Below, one piece after another: positions 1 through 5,487 of a stretch of DNA of 7,940 nt; positions within the stretch are counted from its first letter, which is position 1; every line of letters begins with the position of its first letter. Position numbers and translations under genes: made by a program. Source of the DNA: an uncultured Collinsella sp. (GTDB lineage: Bacteria; Actinomycetota; Coriobacteriia; Coriobacteriales; Coriobacteriaceae); contig URJD01000079.1 in NCBI GenBank assembly GCA_900548075.1, positions 1 to 7,940 of the forward strand. Reading direction: 5' to 3'. The notes under the pieces are model-generated. The model had not been told where the DNA came from and did not search any database. It was given only the letters and a program-made list of their open reading frames with translations.

Positions 1-404
1 AAGCCGCTGCACGTGCCGCACGCTGCGACCACTTTATCCATACGCTCGCCGGCGGTTACGACTTTATGATCAACGAGGAGGGCACTAATCTGTCGCAGGG
101 TCAGCGCCAGCTCGTGACCATCGCCCGTGCCATTTTGGCCGACCGCCCGGCACTGATTCTGGACGAGGCGACTTCCAACGTCGACACCCGCACCGAGGAG
201 CTCATCCAGCGTGCCATGGATGCGCTGATGCAGGGCCGTACCAGCTTTGTCATCGCGCACCGCCTGTCCACGATCCGCAACGCCGACGTGATCTTGGTAA
301 TTCGCGACGGCGACATCGTCGAAAAGGGCACGCACGACGAGCTGCTCGCCCAAGGCGGTTTCTACGCCGACCTGTACAACTCGCAGTTCGACGAGGCGGC
401 GTAA
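1..404 (+). CDS. ABC exporter ATP-binding domain, C-terminal end (5' truncated by window)
   Basis: This is the last ~133 codons of an ABC transporter nucleotide-binding domain. The reading frame is open from base 3, so the true start lies upstream of the window, and the ATG at 66 is an internal methionine. In order it shows the region before the signature motif (GGYDF...INEEGTN), the signature loop LSQGQ (nt 90-104), Walker B ALILDEAT, D-loop SNVDTRTE and the H-loop histidine in VIAHRLST, then the short tail typical of half-size exporters. These are the conserved parts of multidrug/lipid-type exporters (ABCB/MsbA/LmrA-like), in which the ATPase follows a six-helix membrane domain on one chain. 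Walker A and the membrane domain are not in view, so the substrate cannot be inferred. The first signature glycine is replaced by Gln (LSQGQ), a known variant of this subfamily. Family call secure; specific function unknown. Confidence 0.93.
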   Translation, partial: AAARAARCDHFIHTLAGGYDFMINEEGTNLSQGQRQLVTIARAILADRPALILDEATSNVDTRTEELIQRAMDALMQGRTSFVIAHRLSTIRNADVILVIRDGDIVEKGTHDELLAQGGFYADLYNSQFDEAA

Positions 405-435
405 ATTTTGTCGCAAGGAACGAATAACGCCCGAG

Positions 436-471
436 AACGGGGACGCAGGACAATCTGCGTCCCCGTTTTTT
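436..471 (+). terminator. Strong intrinsic terminator after the ABC exporter gene
   Basis: A perfect 13-bp stem (AACGGGGACGCAG at 436-448 with CTGCGTCCCCGTT at 455-467) closes a 6-base loop and runs straight into six T residues (466-471). It lies 31 bases after the exporter stop codon, on the same strand. This is a textbook Rho-independent terminator and should isolate the exporter transcript from the region ahead of the DAHP synthase gene. Confidence 0.93.
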
Positions 472-525
472 GCTCTGCGGCCCTCGAATTAGCTCTCTTG
501 GGGCCCGATTGACAGCCCCCTCCGG

Positions 526-765
526 ACCCTGTGGCCAAAAAAGATCAAATATGAGTACTGTTACATTTTTAGTAGCAGCCAAAACCGCCTCAAATGACCT
601 CTTTGCGGCTTCTATACGCCTTCAAATTAATCAAAACGCCCGTCAGTATGCTTCTGTGTGCCAACGTTAATGAACATATTTACTGTAGTGTCTATTATCT
701 TGTAAGCTCGATATGATACTACGCCAGTACCAGTACTCATATTTGCCATTTTTTGCCCACGGGGT
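526..765. repeat. AT-rich segment bounded by 49-bp inverted repeats (MITE-like or foldback RNA)
   Basis: The left arm (526-574) and the reverse complement of the right arm (717-765) align over 49 positions without gaps, with 38 identities by hand count. They share a run of six A and a perfectly identical 15-base block, CAAATATGAGTACTG (left 546-560). The outer ends (ACCCTGTGG against ACCCCGTGG) are near-identical and the inner ends both finish in TAGTA. The 142 bases between the arms are AT-rich and have no convincing gene. No target-site duplication is evident next to the arms. It could be a non-autonomous miniature transposable element, a dispersed lineage-specific repeat, or a long foldback transcript. 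No family is recognised. Confidence 0.6.
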
Positions 766-860
766 ATGCCGCAGAAGATCCAACTTGCTCCAGCGTGCCG
801 TACGCCGACCCTCCCCTTCCGGCGAGTGCCGACATTTTCCCAGATAAAACCAACCAAAAT

Positions 861-886
861 AAACCTGTCCCTTTTTGGCAGGTTTT
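861..886 (+). terminator. Weak hairpin with short T run upstream of the DAHP synthase promoter
   Basis: AAACCTG (861-867) pairs with CAGGTTT (879-885). Two further C-G pairs are possible if T868 is bulged, and the stem is followed by only four T residues before GGGG. It lies just upstream of the predicted promoter at 901, so it could stop read-through from upstream rather than act as an attenuator. The short T run makes termination uncertain. Confidence 0.35.
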
Positions 887-900
887 GGGGTGACGAGGGC

Positions 901-929
901 TTGCACTTTAGCGTGCGACAGCGGATAAT
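901..929 (+). promoter_or_regulatory. Predicted sigma70-type promoter of the DAHP synthase gene
   Basis: A -35 box TTGCAC (901-906) is separated by exactly 17 bases from a -10 box GATAAT (924-929), five of six consensus matches in each. Transcription would start near 936, leaving a leader of about 50 bases. No leader peptide, T-box or tandem Trp/Phe/Tyr codons are visible in it, so any aromatic amino acid control would have to act on the enzyme or through a repressor. Confidence 0.7.
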
Positions 930-971
930 GCCGAGCATTCAAGAATTCGCCAATTGTTGCCGTTAATTGAT

Positions 972-979
972 AAAGGAGG
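972..979 (+). promoter_or_regulatory. Ribosome binding site of the DAHP synthase gene
   Basis: AAAGGAGG matches the anti-Shine-Dalgarno sequence almost completely and is placed 6 bases before the ATG at 986. It fixes the start against the alternative in-frame ATG codons a short way downstream. Confidence 0.85.
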
Positions 980-985
980 CCCCGT

Positions 986-2017
986 ATGGCCATGGAATTC
1001 AAGCGCAGGTTGCCCATCCCCATGGAGATCCGCGAGGAAATGCCGCTTTCTGCCGAGCTTACCGCCAAAAAGCAGGCATTTGACGCCGAGGTCGCCAAAG
1101 TCTTTACCGGCGAGGACGCACGTAAGGTGCTCATCATCGGCCCATGCTCTGCCGACCGCGAGGATTCGGTGCTTGAGTACATGAACCGACTGGCCAAGAC
1201 CGCCGAGGAGGTCAAGGACAAGCTCATCATCATTCCGCGCGTCTACACCAACAAGCCGCGCACCAAGGGCACCGGCTACAAGGGTCTGCTGCACAACCCC
1301 AACCCCGAGGCTCCCGACGATCTGCTCGAGGGCGTCAAGGCCATCCGCCATATGCACCTGCGCGTTATTGAGGAAACGGGCTTCTTCACCGCCGACGAGA
1401 TGCTCTATCCGTCCAACTACCAGTACCTCGTTGACCTGCTGAGTTATGTTGCCGTGGGCGCACGCTCGGTCGAGAACCAGGAGCATCGCCTGGTGTCGAG
1501 CGGCATTTCGGTACCCGTTGGCATGAAGAATCCCACTGCCGGCTCTACCACCGTTATGCTCAACTCCATTTACGCCGCGCAGGCGCACCAGAGCTTCATC
1601 TTCCGCAACTGGGAGGTCGAGTGCGACGGCAACCCGCTCGCACACGCCGTTATGCGTGGCTACATCGGTCTCGATGGTCGTACCTACCCCAATTACCACT
1701 ACGAGCACCTGGAGCGCCTGGCCGAGCGCTATACCGAGCATGCCGGTTACGCCAACCCGGCGGCGGTCATCGACTGCAACCACGACAACTCGGGCAAGCG
1801 CCCGCTGGAGCAGTACCGCATTTGCAAGGAGGTGCTCGACAGCTGCCGCCGCAACGAGTCCATCTCTAAGCTGGTCAAGGGCTTTATGATCGAGTCCTAC
1901 CTGGAGGACGGCAACCAGCCGGTCGACGGCGGCGTCTTTGGCAAGTCGATCACCGACCCGTGCCTGGGCTGGGAAAAGACCGACTACCTCATCCACGAGA
2001 TCGCGGAACGTATTTAG
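986..2017 (+). CDS. aroF: 3-deoxy-7-phosphoheptulonate (DAHP) synthase, type I
   Basis: This cytoplasmic enzyme condenses phosphoenolpyruvate with erythrose 4-phosphate to DAHP, the first step of the shikimate pathway to Phe, Tyr and Trp. The 343-residue product is close to the ~350 of E. coli AroF/G/H and aligns with that subfamily along its length. Visible motifs: IGPCS (Cys54, metal ligand), RVYTNKPRT (residues 85-93, substrate binding), GARSVENQEHR (158-168), GMKNPT (Lys181), the CNHDNS block with metal ligand His266, Glu303 in FMIES and Asp324 in SITDPC. All four expected metal ligands are therefore present. The ATG at 986 is chosen because AAAGGAGG (972-979) sits 6 bases upstream. The position matching E. 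coli AroG Pro150, in the feedback region, is Tyr145 here (NYQYL instead of TPQYL), so inhibitor specificity cannot be assigned. The symbol is approximate among aroF/G/H. It appears monocistronic, ending at the folded element that starts on its stop codon. Confidence 0.95.
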   Translation: MAMEFKRRLPIPMEIREEMPLSAELTAKKQAFDAEVAKVFTGEDARKVLIIGPCSADREDSVLEYMNRLAKTAEEVKDKLIIIPRVYTNKPRTKGTGYKGLLHNPNPEAPDDLLEGVKAIRHMHLRVIEETGFFTADEMLYPSNYQYLVDLLSYVAVGARSVENQEHRLVSSGISVPVGMKNPTAGSTTVMLNSIYAAQAHQSFIFRNWEVECDGNPLAHAVMRGYIGLDGRTYPNYHYEHLERLAERYTEHAGYANPAAVIDCNHDNSGKRPLEQYRICKEVLDSCRRNESISKLVKGFMIESYLEDGNQPVDGGVFGKSITDPCLGWEKTDYLIHEIAERI

Positions 2018-2157
2018 TTACGCGGTTTTACCAAACCGCGTAACTGCTCGACGCTGCAAACCCGCCAGAACGGCAATCTGCCTTTCAGCTTCGACGGCAT
2101 GACCAAAAGGTCAATGCCGCCTCGCTTCAAGGCACCTTGCTCGCTCTGGCGGGTTTT
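2017..2157 (+). other. Structured 3' element, copy 1 (stop-codon palindrome plus branched terminator-like fold)
   Basis: The element has two parts. First, a perfect 12-bp palindrome, GTTACGCGGTTT (2017-2028) with AAACCGCGTAAC (2033-2044) around loop TACC; its first base is the last base of the TAG stop codon. Second, after the conserved block GCTCGACGCTGCAA (2046-2059), an 11-bp outer stem AAACCCGCCAG (2058-2068) with CTGGCGGGTTT (2146-2156) ends in four T. This stem encloses a small GGCA/TGCC hairpin (2072-2082) and a 10-bp hairpin (2095-2119, bulged A2113, AAAA loop). A second T run lies at 2166-2170. The T tail on the outer stem suggests termination of the DAHP synthase transcript, but the complexity exceeds a simple terminator. 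A copy with the same palindrome follows the LuxR gene, and a relative lies on the minus strand after aguA. No Rfam family is recognised. Confidence 0.75.
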
Positions 2158-2250
2158 CGCTGACGTTTTTCGACCTGCATCGTTGCCAAGGTTGGCACCA
2201 ATGACTAATGCGGTAACTAGCTACGTCGGTCCGCTTGACCGGCTGGGTTT
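2158..2250. other. Convergent intergenic stretch between the two 3' elements
   Basis: No gene is seen. It contains a DNA palindrome TGCCAAGGTTGGCA (2184-2197) and a small CGGTC/GACCG hairpin (2227-2241). Neither can be assigned a role. No clear promoter was found on either strand. Confidence 0.5.
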
Positions 2251-2338
2251 CTGAGGTGCGGCAGATTCCCGCGAAAGAGGAGGGCATAGACCTTAAGGGT
2301 CATGCCCGACGATTGAAGGGCAAGGTGCCGTGCCTCGG
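2251..2338 (-). other. Structured 3' element, copy 3 (minus strand, after aguA, no palindrome)
   Basis: Read on the minus strand from 12 bases after the aguA stop, this stretch resembles copy 1. A GGCA...TGCC block is followed by TTCAATCGTCGG (plus-strand 2306-2317), identical to a 12-base block in copy 2, then a bulged hairpin GGGCAT-GACC...GGTC-ATGCCC (plus-strand 2282-2307). Its extra base sits on the same arm as the bulge in copy 1. An outer stem joins 2253-2263 to 2326-2336: nine Watson-Crick pairs plus two central positions that are C/A mismatches in minus-strand RNA but G-U wobbles in plus-strand RNA, so orientation is not fully settled. It lacks the 28-base palindrome and has no T tract, so it is not an obvious intrinsic terminator. 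Confidence 0.55.
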
Positions 2339-2350
2339 GAAGACAGACAG

Positions 2351-3556
2351 TTACGCCGAGGGCTCCTGCTGCGTAATGCAGTGGATATTTCCGCCACCGA
2401 AGACGACCTGCTCGGACTGAACGCCGACGCACTTGTAGACGCCCTCGCCCCAGACCTCGTCGTAGATCTTCTGGAGCGTGTCAACGGCAAGCTGATCGTT
2501 CTCGTCGCCGTACTGTGGGACGATAACGCCGTGGTTGGTGACCAGGTAGTTCATGTAGGAGGCGATCAGCGGCTCGTCGGCAACGCGCGGCTCGGCATTC
2601 TCGTCGGCGTCGATGGTGTCGCAGGAAGCCTGGTCCATGAACAGCGGGTTCACAGGCATGCAGAGCTTGTAGACCTTCATCTTGCGGCCCTTGGCGTCAA
2701 CGGCGTTGGAAAGGGTCTCGTAGACAGCATGGCATTGCTCGTAGAACGGATACTCGGGATCGTCGGTCCAGATGCAGGCCATGACGCCCGGAGCGATGAA
2801 CGTAGCGACATCATCGATGTGGCCGTTGGTCTCCTCGGGGTCGATGCCCTCCTTAACCCAGATGACCTTCTCGACACCCAGGTAATCCTTGAGGTGCTCG
2901 TCCATATAGGCGCGAAGTTCCTCACTCCAGGGCTCAAACTTCTTGTGGAACTTGGGCCAGATGGACTCGGGATCCTCTTCCTCCTCCAGAACCGCAGAGC
3001 AGGTGCGGCCCGGGGAAAGTAGGCACTGGTCGGTCACGACCACGGTGCCTTCGCCGTCGACGGTAATGGAGCCGCCCTCGAGGATCATGTCATCGGGACG
3101 ATAGCGACGGCAGCCGGAAAGCTCAGCCATCTTAAGGGCAATCTGCTCGTCCTTATCCCACGGGAAATAGAGGCCGTCGACGAGGCCGCCGTAGGCGTTG
3201 AAGTGCCAGTGGTTGGCGCGCTTATCGCCCTTGCCATTGATAACAAAAGTGGCAGCGGTGTCGCGGAACCAAGCGTCGTCGGTGGTCATCTCGATAACGG
3301 TGACGTTCTCGTCTTCCTCAAAGGCGGCCTTGCAGTTGGCGTAGTCGGCCTGGTTTGCGCACATGGTGACCGGGGTGAACTCGGCGATGGCGCGAGCGAT
3401 GGCGGCATACTGCTTCTGAGCCGGCTTGGCACCATGGGCCCAAGTATCGGTGCGATGGGGCCAGCCCATCCACACGCGATCCTGTGGGGCGAACTCAGCA
3501 GGCATAAAGAAGCCATCGGCCTTAGGGGTGGACTCGGACTCGGTGATCGTACGCAT
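2351..3556 (-). CDS. aguA: Agmatine deiminase (agmatine iminohydrolase)
   Basis: The enzyme hydrolyses agmatine to N-carbamoylputrescine and ammonia in the cytoplasm, the first intracellular step of the agmatine deiminase pathway. The 401-residue product has the hallmarks of the guanidine-modifying (pentein) fold: DDAWFRDT (93-100), LEGGS (159-163), ETNGHIDDVATF (242-253) with catalytic His246 and neighbouring acidic residues, and GGGNIHCITQQEP (387-399) with nucleophile Cys393. The start is the ATG at 3556, where GGAGGA lies 6 bases upstream. The frame stays open to 3790, but that extension has no ribosome site and is unlike the family. At 401 residues it is about 30 longer than usual; most of the excess is an acidic and aromatic insertion between SPGR (181-184) and LKDYLGVEKVIW (222-233). 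It is the last gene of the agu set, 368 bases after the antiporter gene. No carbamate kinase follows. Confidence 0.95.
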   Translation of the reverse strand: MRTITESESTPKADGFFMPAEFAPQDRVWMGWPHRTDTWAHGAKPAQKQYAAIARAIAEFTPVTMCANQADYANCKAAFEEDENVTVIEMTTDDAWFRDTAATFVINGKGDKRANHWHFNAYGGLVDGLYFPWDKDEQIALKMAELSGCRRYRPDDMILEGGSITVDGEGTVVVTDQCLLSPGRTCSAVLEEEEDPESIWPKFHKKFEPWSEELRAYMDEHLKDYLGVEKVIWVKEGIDPEETNGHIDDVATFIAPGVMACIWTDDPEYPFYEQCHAVYETLSNAVDAKGRKMKVYKLCMPVNPLFMDQASCDTIDADENAEPRVADEPLIASYMNYLVTNHGVIVPQYGDENDQLAVDTLQKIYDEVWGEGVYKCVGVQSEQVVFGGGNIHCITQQEPSA

Positions 3557-3924
3557 AAGATTTCCTCCAAATCGAACGATCGCTTGCTGCGGGCGGGTTA
3601 CCCGCAGCCTAAAACCAAGAGATGGTAGGCGCCCGTTCCCCGGCAAAGGTCGGGGCGCCTGGCACCGGTTTTCACGGATGTCGCACCGGCAAGCGACGAC
3701 GTAACCCGGTGCGCGGAGACAAAACGCACGAAGGATACGGAAGAGAGATTGGGGCGGGCGGTGGTTACCGGAGCAATAGCTCACACCCACCTCAGAGAAA
3801 GGTTAGCAAACCTGTTGCTTGGGCACGCCTCCGAAGAGGCTAGAGTGTCCCGAGTCGAGAGTGACAAGCCCGACGAAGCGTACGTTGGGACGCGAGGAAG
3901 GTTGGAGCCCCGAATCCGGGTGCT
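3557..3924 (-). other. Hairpin-rich spacer and leader between the antiporter gene and aguA
   Basis: No gene is seen in these 368 bases. On the minus strand, from the antiporter stop to aguA, they contain a short imperfect stem next to the stop codon, GCCTC-UUCG-GAGGC (3827-3840), AGGTT/AACCT (3800-3813), GGTGG...GAGC-tatt-GCTC...CCACC (3760-3791), an 8-bp stem (3682-3689 with 3706-3713), a 7-bp stem GGCGCCC/GGGCGCC (3628-3634 with 3653-3659), and an 8-bp stem (3586-3593 with 3601-3608) ending 17 bases upstream of the aguA Shine-Dalgarno. The UUCG tetraloop closed by C-G is the stable form only on the minus strand, which supports that as the transcribed sense. No hairpin has a good T run and no strong internal promoter was found. 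Roles could include mRNA processing, stability or translational control. It matches no riboswitch class I can recognise. Confidence 0.55.
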
Positions 3925-5355
3925 CTAGTCCTCCTCGGACTCCTCAGCGAGGCGCTGAGCAGCCAGCTCGGGAGTGAGACCCTTGTACTCGGTCTCGCGG
4001 CCCTTGGCACTGACGACGCGGACAACCTCGCCAATAAGCAAGAGCACGATGAAGATGACGATCATCGGGACCTTATCGCCAATCTCATCGACAGAGAACG
4101 GAATCAGCGTTGCAACGATAGCCAGAATCAGCTCGATGCAGGGAATAGCCAGCATGACCTTCATCATGGCGCCCTTAAACGGGAACGTAAAGATACGCTC
4201 ACGGTTGGGGTCGTTCTTACGAAGGTTGAGGAATGCCGGGAACATCGGGATGTAGGTCAGCAGCAGGAAGACAACGGAGGTACCGAAGAGCATCCAGAAG
4301 ACACCGTTGGAGATGGCGTCGATGGGAACCAGCTGCAGGCACAGCACCAGGGAGGCAACGATGGCGTTGACCAGGTTGGCGCCGTTGGGCATGTCGTCAT
4401 CCGAGATCATCGAGGCGAAGACCTTGGGCATGTTGCCATGCTCGGCAGCATAGCGAGCAACGGAGTTGACGCCGAAGGACCAGGCAGCCATGTTGGCGAA
4501 CAGCGTAATCAGGAAGGCGATGCAGATGACCTTAAAGATCATGGAATCGCCCACAATAGTCTGGACAGCGTAAATCATGCCGTAGTCGGGATCGATGGAA
4601 TCGGCCGGCACAGCAGCGCCGATGCCAAAGCCAGCGAACAGGTAGATCACGGCGATGGACAGGCCACCGACGATGATAGCCTTGGGGATATCGCGAGCGG
4701 GATCGGCCATGTCGTCGGTCATGGTGCAGATGACCTCGAAGCCCATGAAGTTAAAGATGATGACCGACAGGTAGCCGAGCGCGTTGGTGTTGGTGAGCTC
4801 GGGCAAGAAGGTAACAGCGGACATATCGTTCGCAAAACCGTTCTCCATGGCGTACCAAATGCCCAAAGCGCCGACGATAACGGCAACGGCGACCTTGATG
4901 ATGGCGCCGCCGTTCAGGACCCACTCGGAGTCGGCAGCCTTGGAGCGACCCATAAGATAGACAATCCACACAAAGGCAAGGTCGATACCAATCTTGGCAA
5001 TCAGATTGAACTCGACGCCAAAGACCATGCCCAAGATGTCCGGGAACATAGTGGCCAGCGAGGCAATCCACAGCGGGTAGTTAACCCAGTAGTAGTACGA
5101 AATGCGGGCGCCCCACTTGTCGCCCAGGCCATCGCGTACCCAGTCGTAAATGCCGCCCTCGCCGTCATAGGTGGTGCCGAGCTCGGCGACGACCATGCCG
5201 TAAGGGAGCAGGAAGGTCAGGATCAGGAAAATCCACCAGAAGAACTGCTGGTTGCCAATGGCAGCAGCAGGAGCGGCGGCCTCGCAAACGAAGACGACGC
5301 AGATGATAGTCGAAATGACCGTCAGGAAGGAAAGCTTTTTCTTTCCGTCACTCAT
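3925..5355 (-). CDS. aguD: APC-family agmatine/putrescine antiporter (AguD-like)
   Basis: This 476-residue polytopic membrane protein belongs to the amino acid-polyamine-organocation superfamily. About 12 hydrophobic segments span residues ~8 to ~450, with a lysine-rich cytoplasmic N-terminus (MSDGKKK) and a charged C-terminal tail (LAEESEED). Family features include the unwound-helix region of TM1 (AAAPAAAIGN), the loop GGIYDWVRDGLG, and the TM6-region segment FNFMGFEVICTMTDDMADPARDIPKA. Its place between ptcA and aguA, as in lactic acid bacterial agu clusters, is the main reason to assign agmatine import coupled to putrescine export; sequence alone supports only an amino acid/polyamine exchanger. 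The ATG at 5355 is supported by AAGGAG 6 bases upstream. The 132-base gap to ptcA carries two 9-bp stems. Alternative substrates such as other amino acid pairs cannot be excluded. Confidence 0.85.
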   Translation of the reverse strand: MSDGKKKLSFLTVISTIICVVFVCEAAAPAAAIGNQQFFWWIFLILTFLLPYGMVVAELGTTYDGEGGIYDWVRDGLGDKWGARISYYYWVNYPLWIASLATMFPDILGMVFGVEFNLIAKIGIDLAFVWIVYLMGRSKAADSEWVLNGGAIIKVAVAVIVGALGIWYAMENGFANDMSAVTFLPELTNTNALGYLSVIIFNFMGFEVICTMTDDMADPARDIPKAIIVGGLSIAVIYLFAGFGIGAAVPADSIDPDYGMIYAVQTIVGDSMIFKVICIAFLITLFANMAAWSFGVNSVARYAAEHGNMPKVFASMISDDDMPNGANLVNAIVASLVLCLQLVPIDAISNGVFWMLFGTSVVFLLLTYIPMFPAFLNLRKNDPNRERIFTFPFKGAMMKVMLAIPCIELILAIVATLIPFSVDEIGDKVPMIVIFIVLLLIGEVVRVVSAKGRETEYKGLTPELAAQRLAEESEED

Positions 5356-5487
5356 GATGAGCTCCTTCGCTCAGTCTTGGACAGATCCGAGGCCCTAAGG
5401 TATTAAGGCAATTGCTTGGGCCTCGGTGAGCGGGCGGCAGGAGACGAGCATCCGCCGCCCGCAACGTGCTTTTAGAAGCCTTGAGGC
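5356..5487 (-). other. Two strong hairpins in the ptcA-antiporter spacer
   Basis: Two perfect 9-bp stems fill most of the spacer: GCGGGCGGC (5430-5438) with GCCGCCCGC (5454-5462), and CCGAGGCCC (5387-5395) with GGGCCTCGG (5418-5426). A small GCC-TCAA-GGC hairpin directly follows the ptcA stop on the minus strand. None is followed by a T run, so simple termination is unlikely. They could protect the 3' end of a ptcA segment or mark a processing site that sets different expression of ptcA and the downstream genes. Confidence 0.6.

Larger units (their letters stand above)
472..900. other. Gene-free, partly AT-rich intergenic region between exporter and DAHP synthase
   Basis: No open frame here has a credible start, ribosome site or recognisable protein; the short frames are chance. 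The region contains the inverted-repeat-bounded segment at 526-765 and a hairpin at 861-885, both listed separately. Roughly 541-760 is visibly richer in A and T than the flanking coding DNA, which suggests a different origin or a non-coding role. Confidence 0.7.

Noticed and set aside
470..985. Small genes in the exporter-DAHP synthase gap
   Set aside because: The short frames overlap the inverted repeats, lack Shine-Dalgarno sequences and encode no recognisable peptide.
908..1996. 362-codon open frame on the minus strand opposite DAHP synthase
   Set aside because: It is an antisense frame created by G/C-rich third positions. The plus-strand protein has full family motifs and a strong ribosome site, while the minus-strand product resembles nothing.
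3557..3790. 78-codon N-terminal extension of aguA
   Set aside because: The frame is open, but there is no ribosome site at the upstream ATG and the residues do not fit the family. The ATG at 3556 has GGAGGA at ideal spacing. The extension overlaps the hairpin-rich leader.
3557..3924. Known riboswitch (lysine, SAM, TPP, glycine, guanidine) upstream of aguA
   Set aside because: I looked for the conserved core motifs of these classes on both strands and did not find them. Only generic stems are supported.
4438..5406. 322-codon open frame on the plus strand opposite the antiporter gene
   Set aside because: Antisense of a membrane protein gene; its product is hydrophilic and Gly/Asp-rich with no family features.
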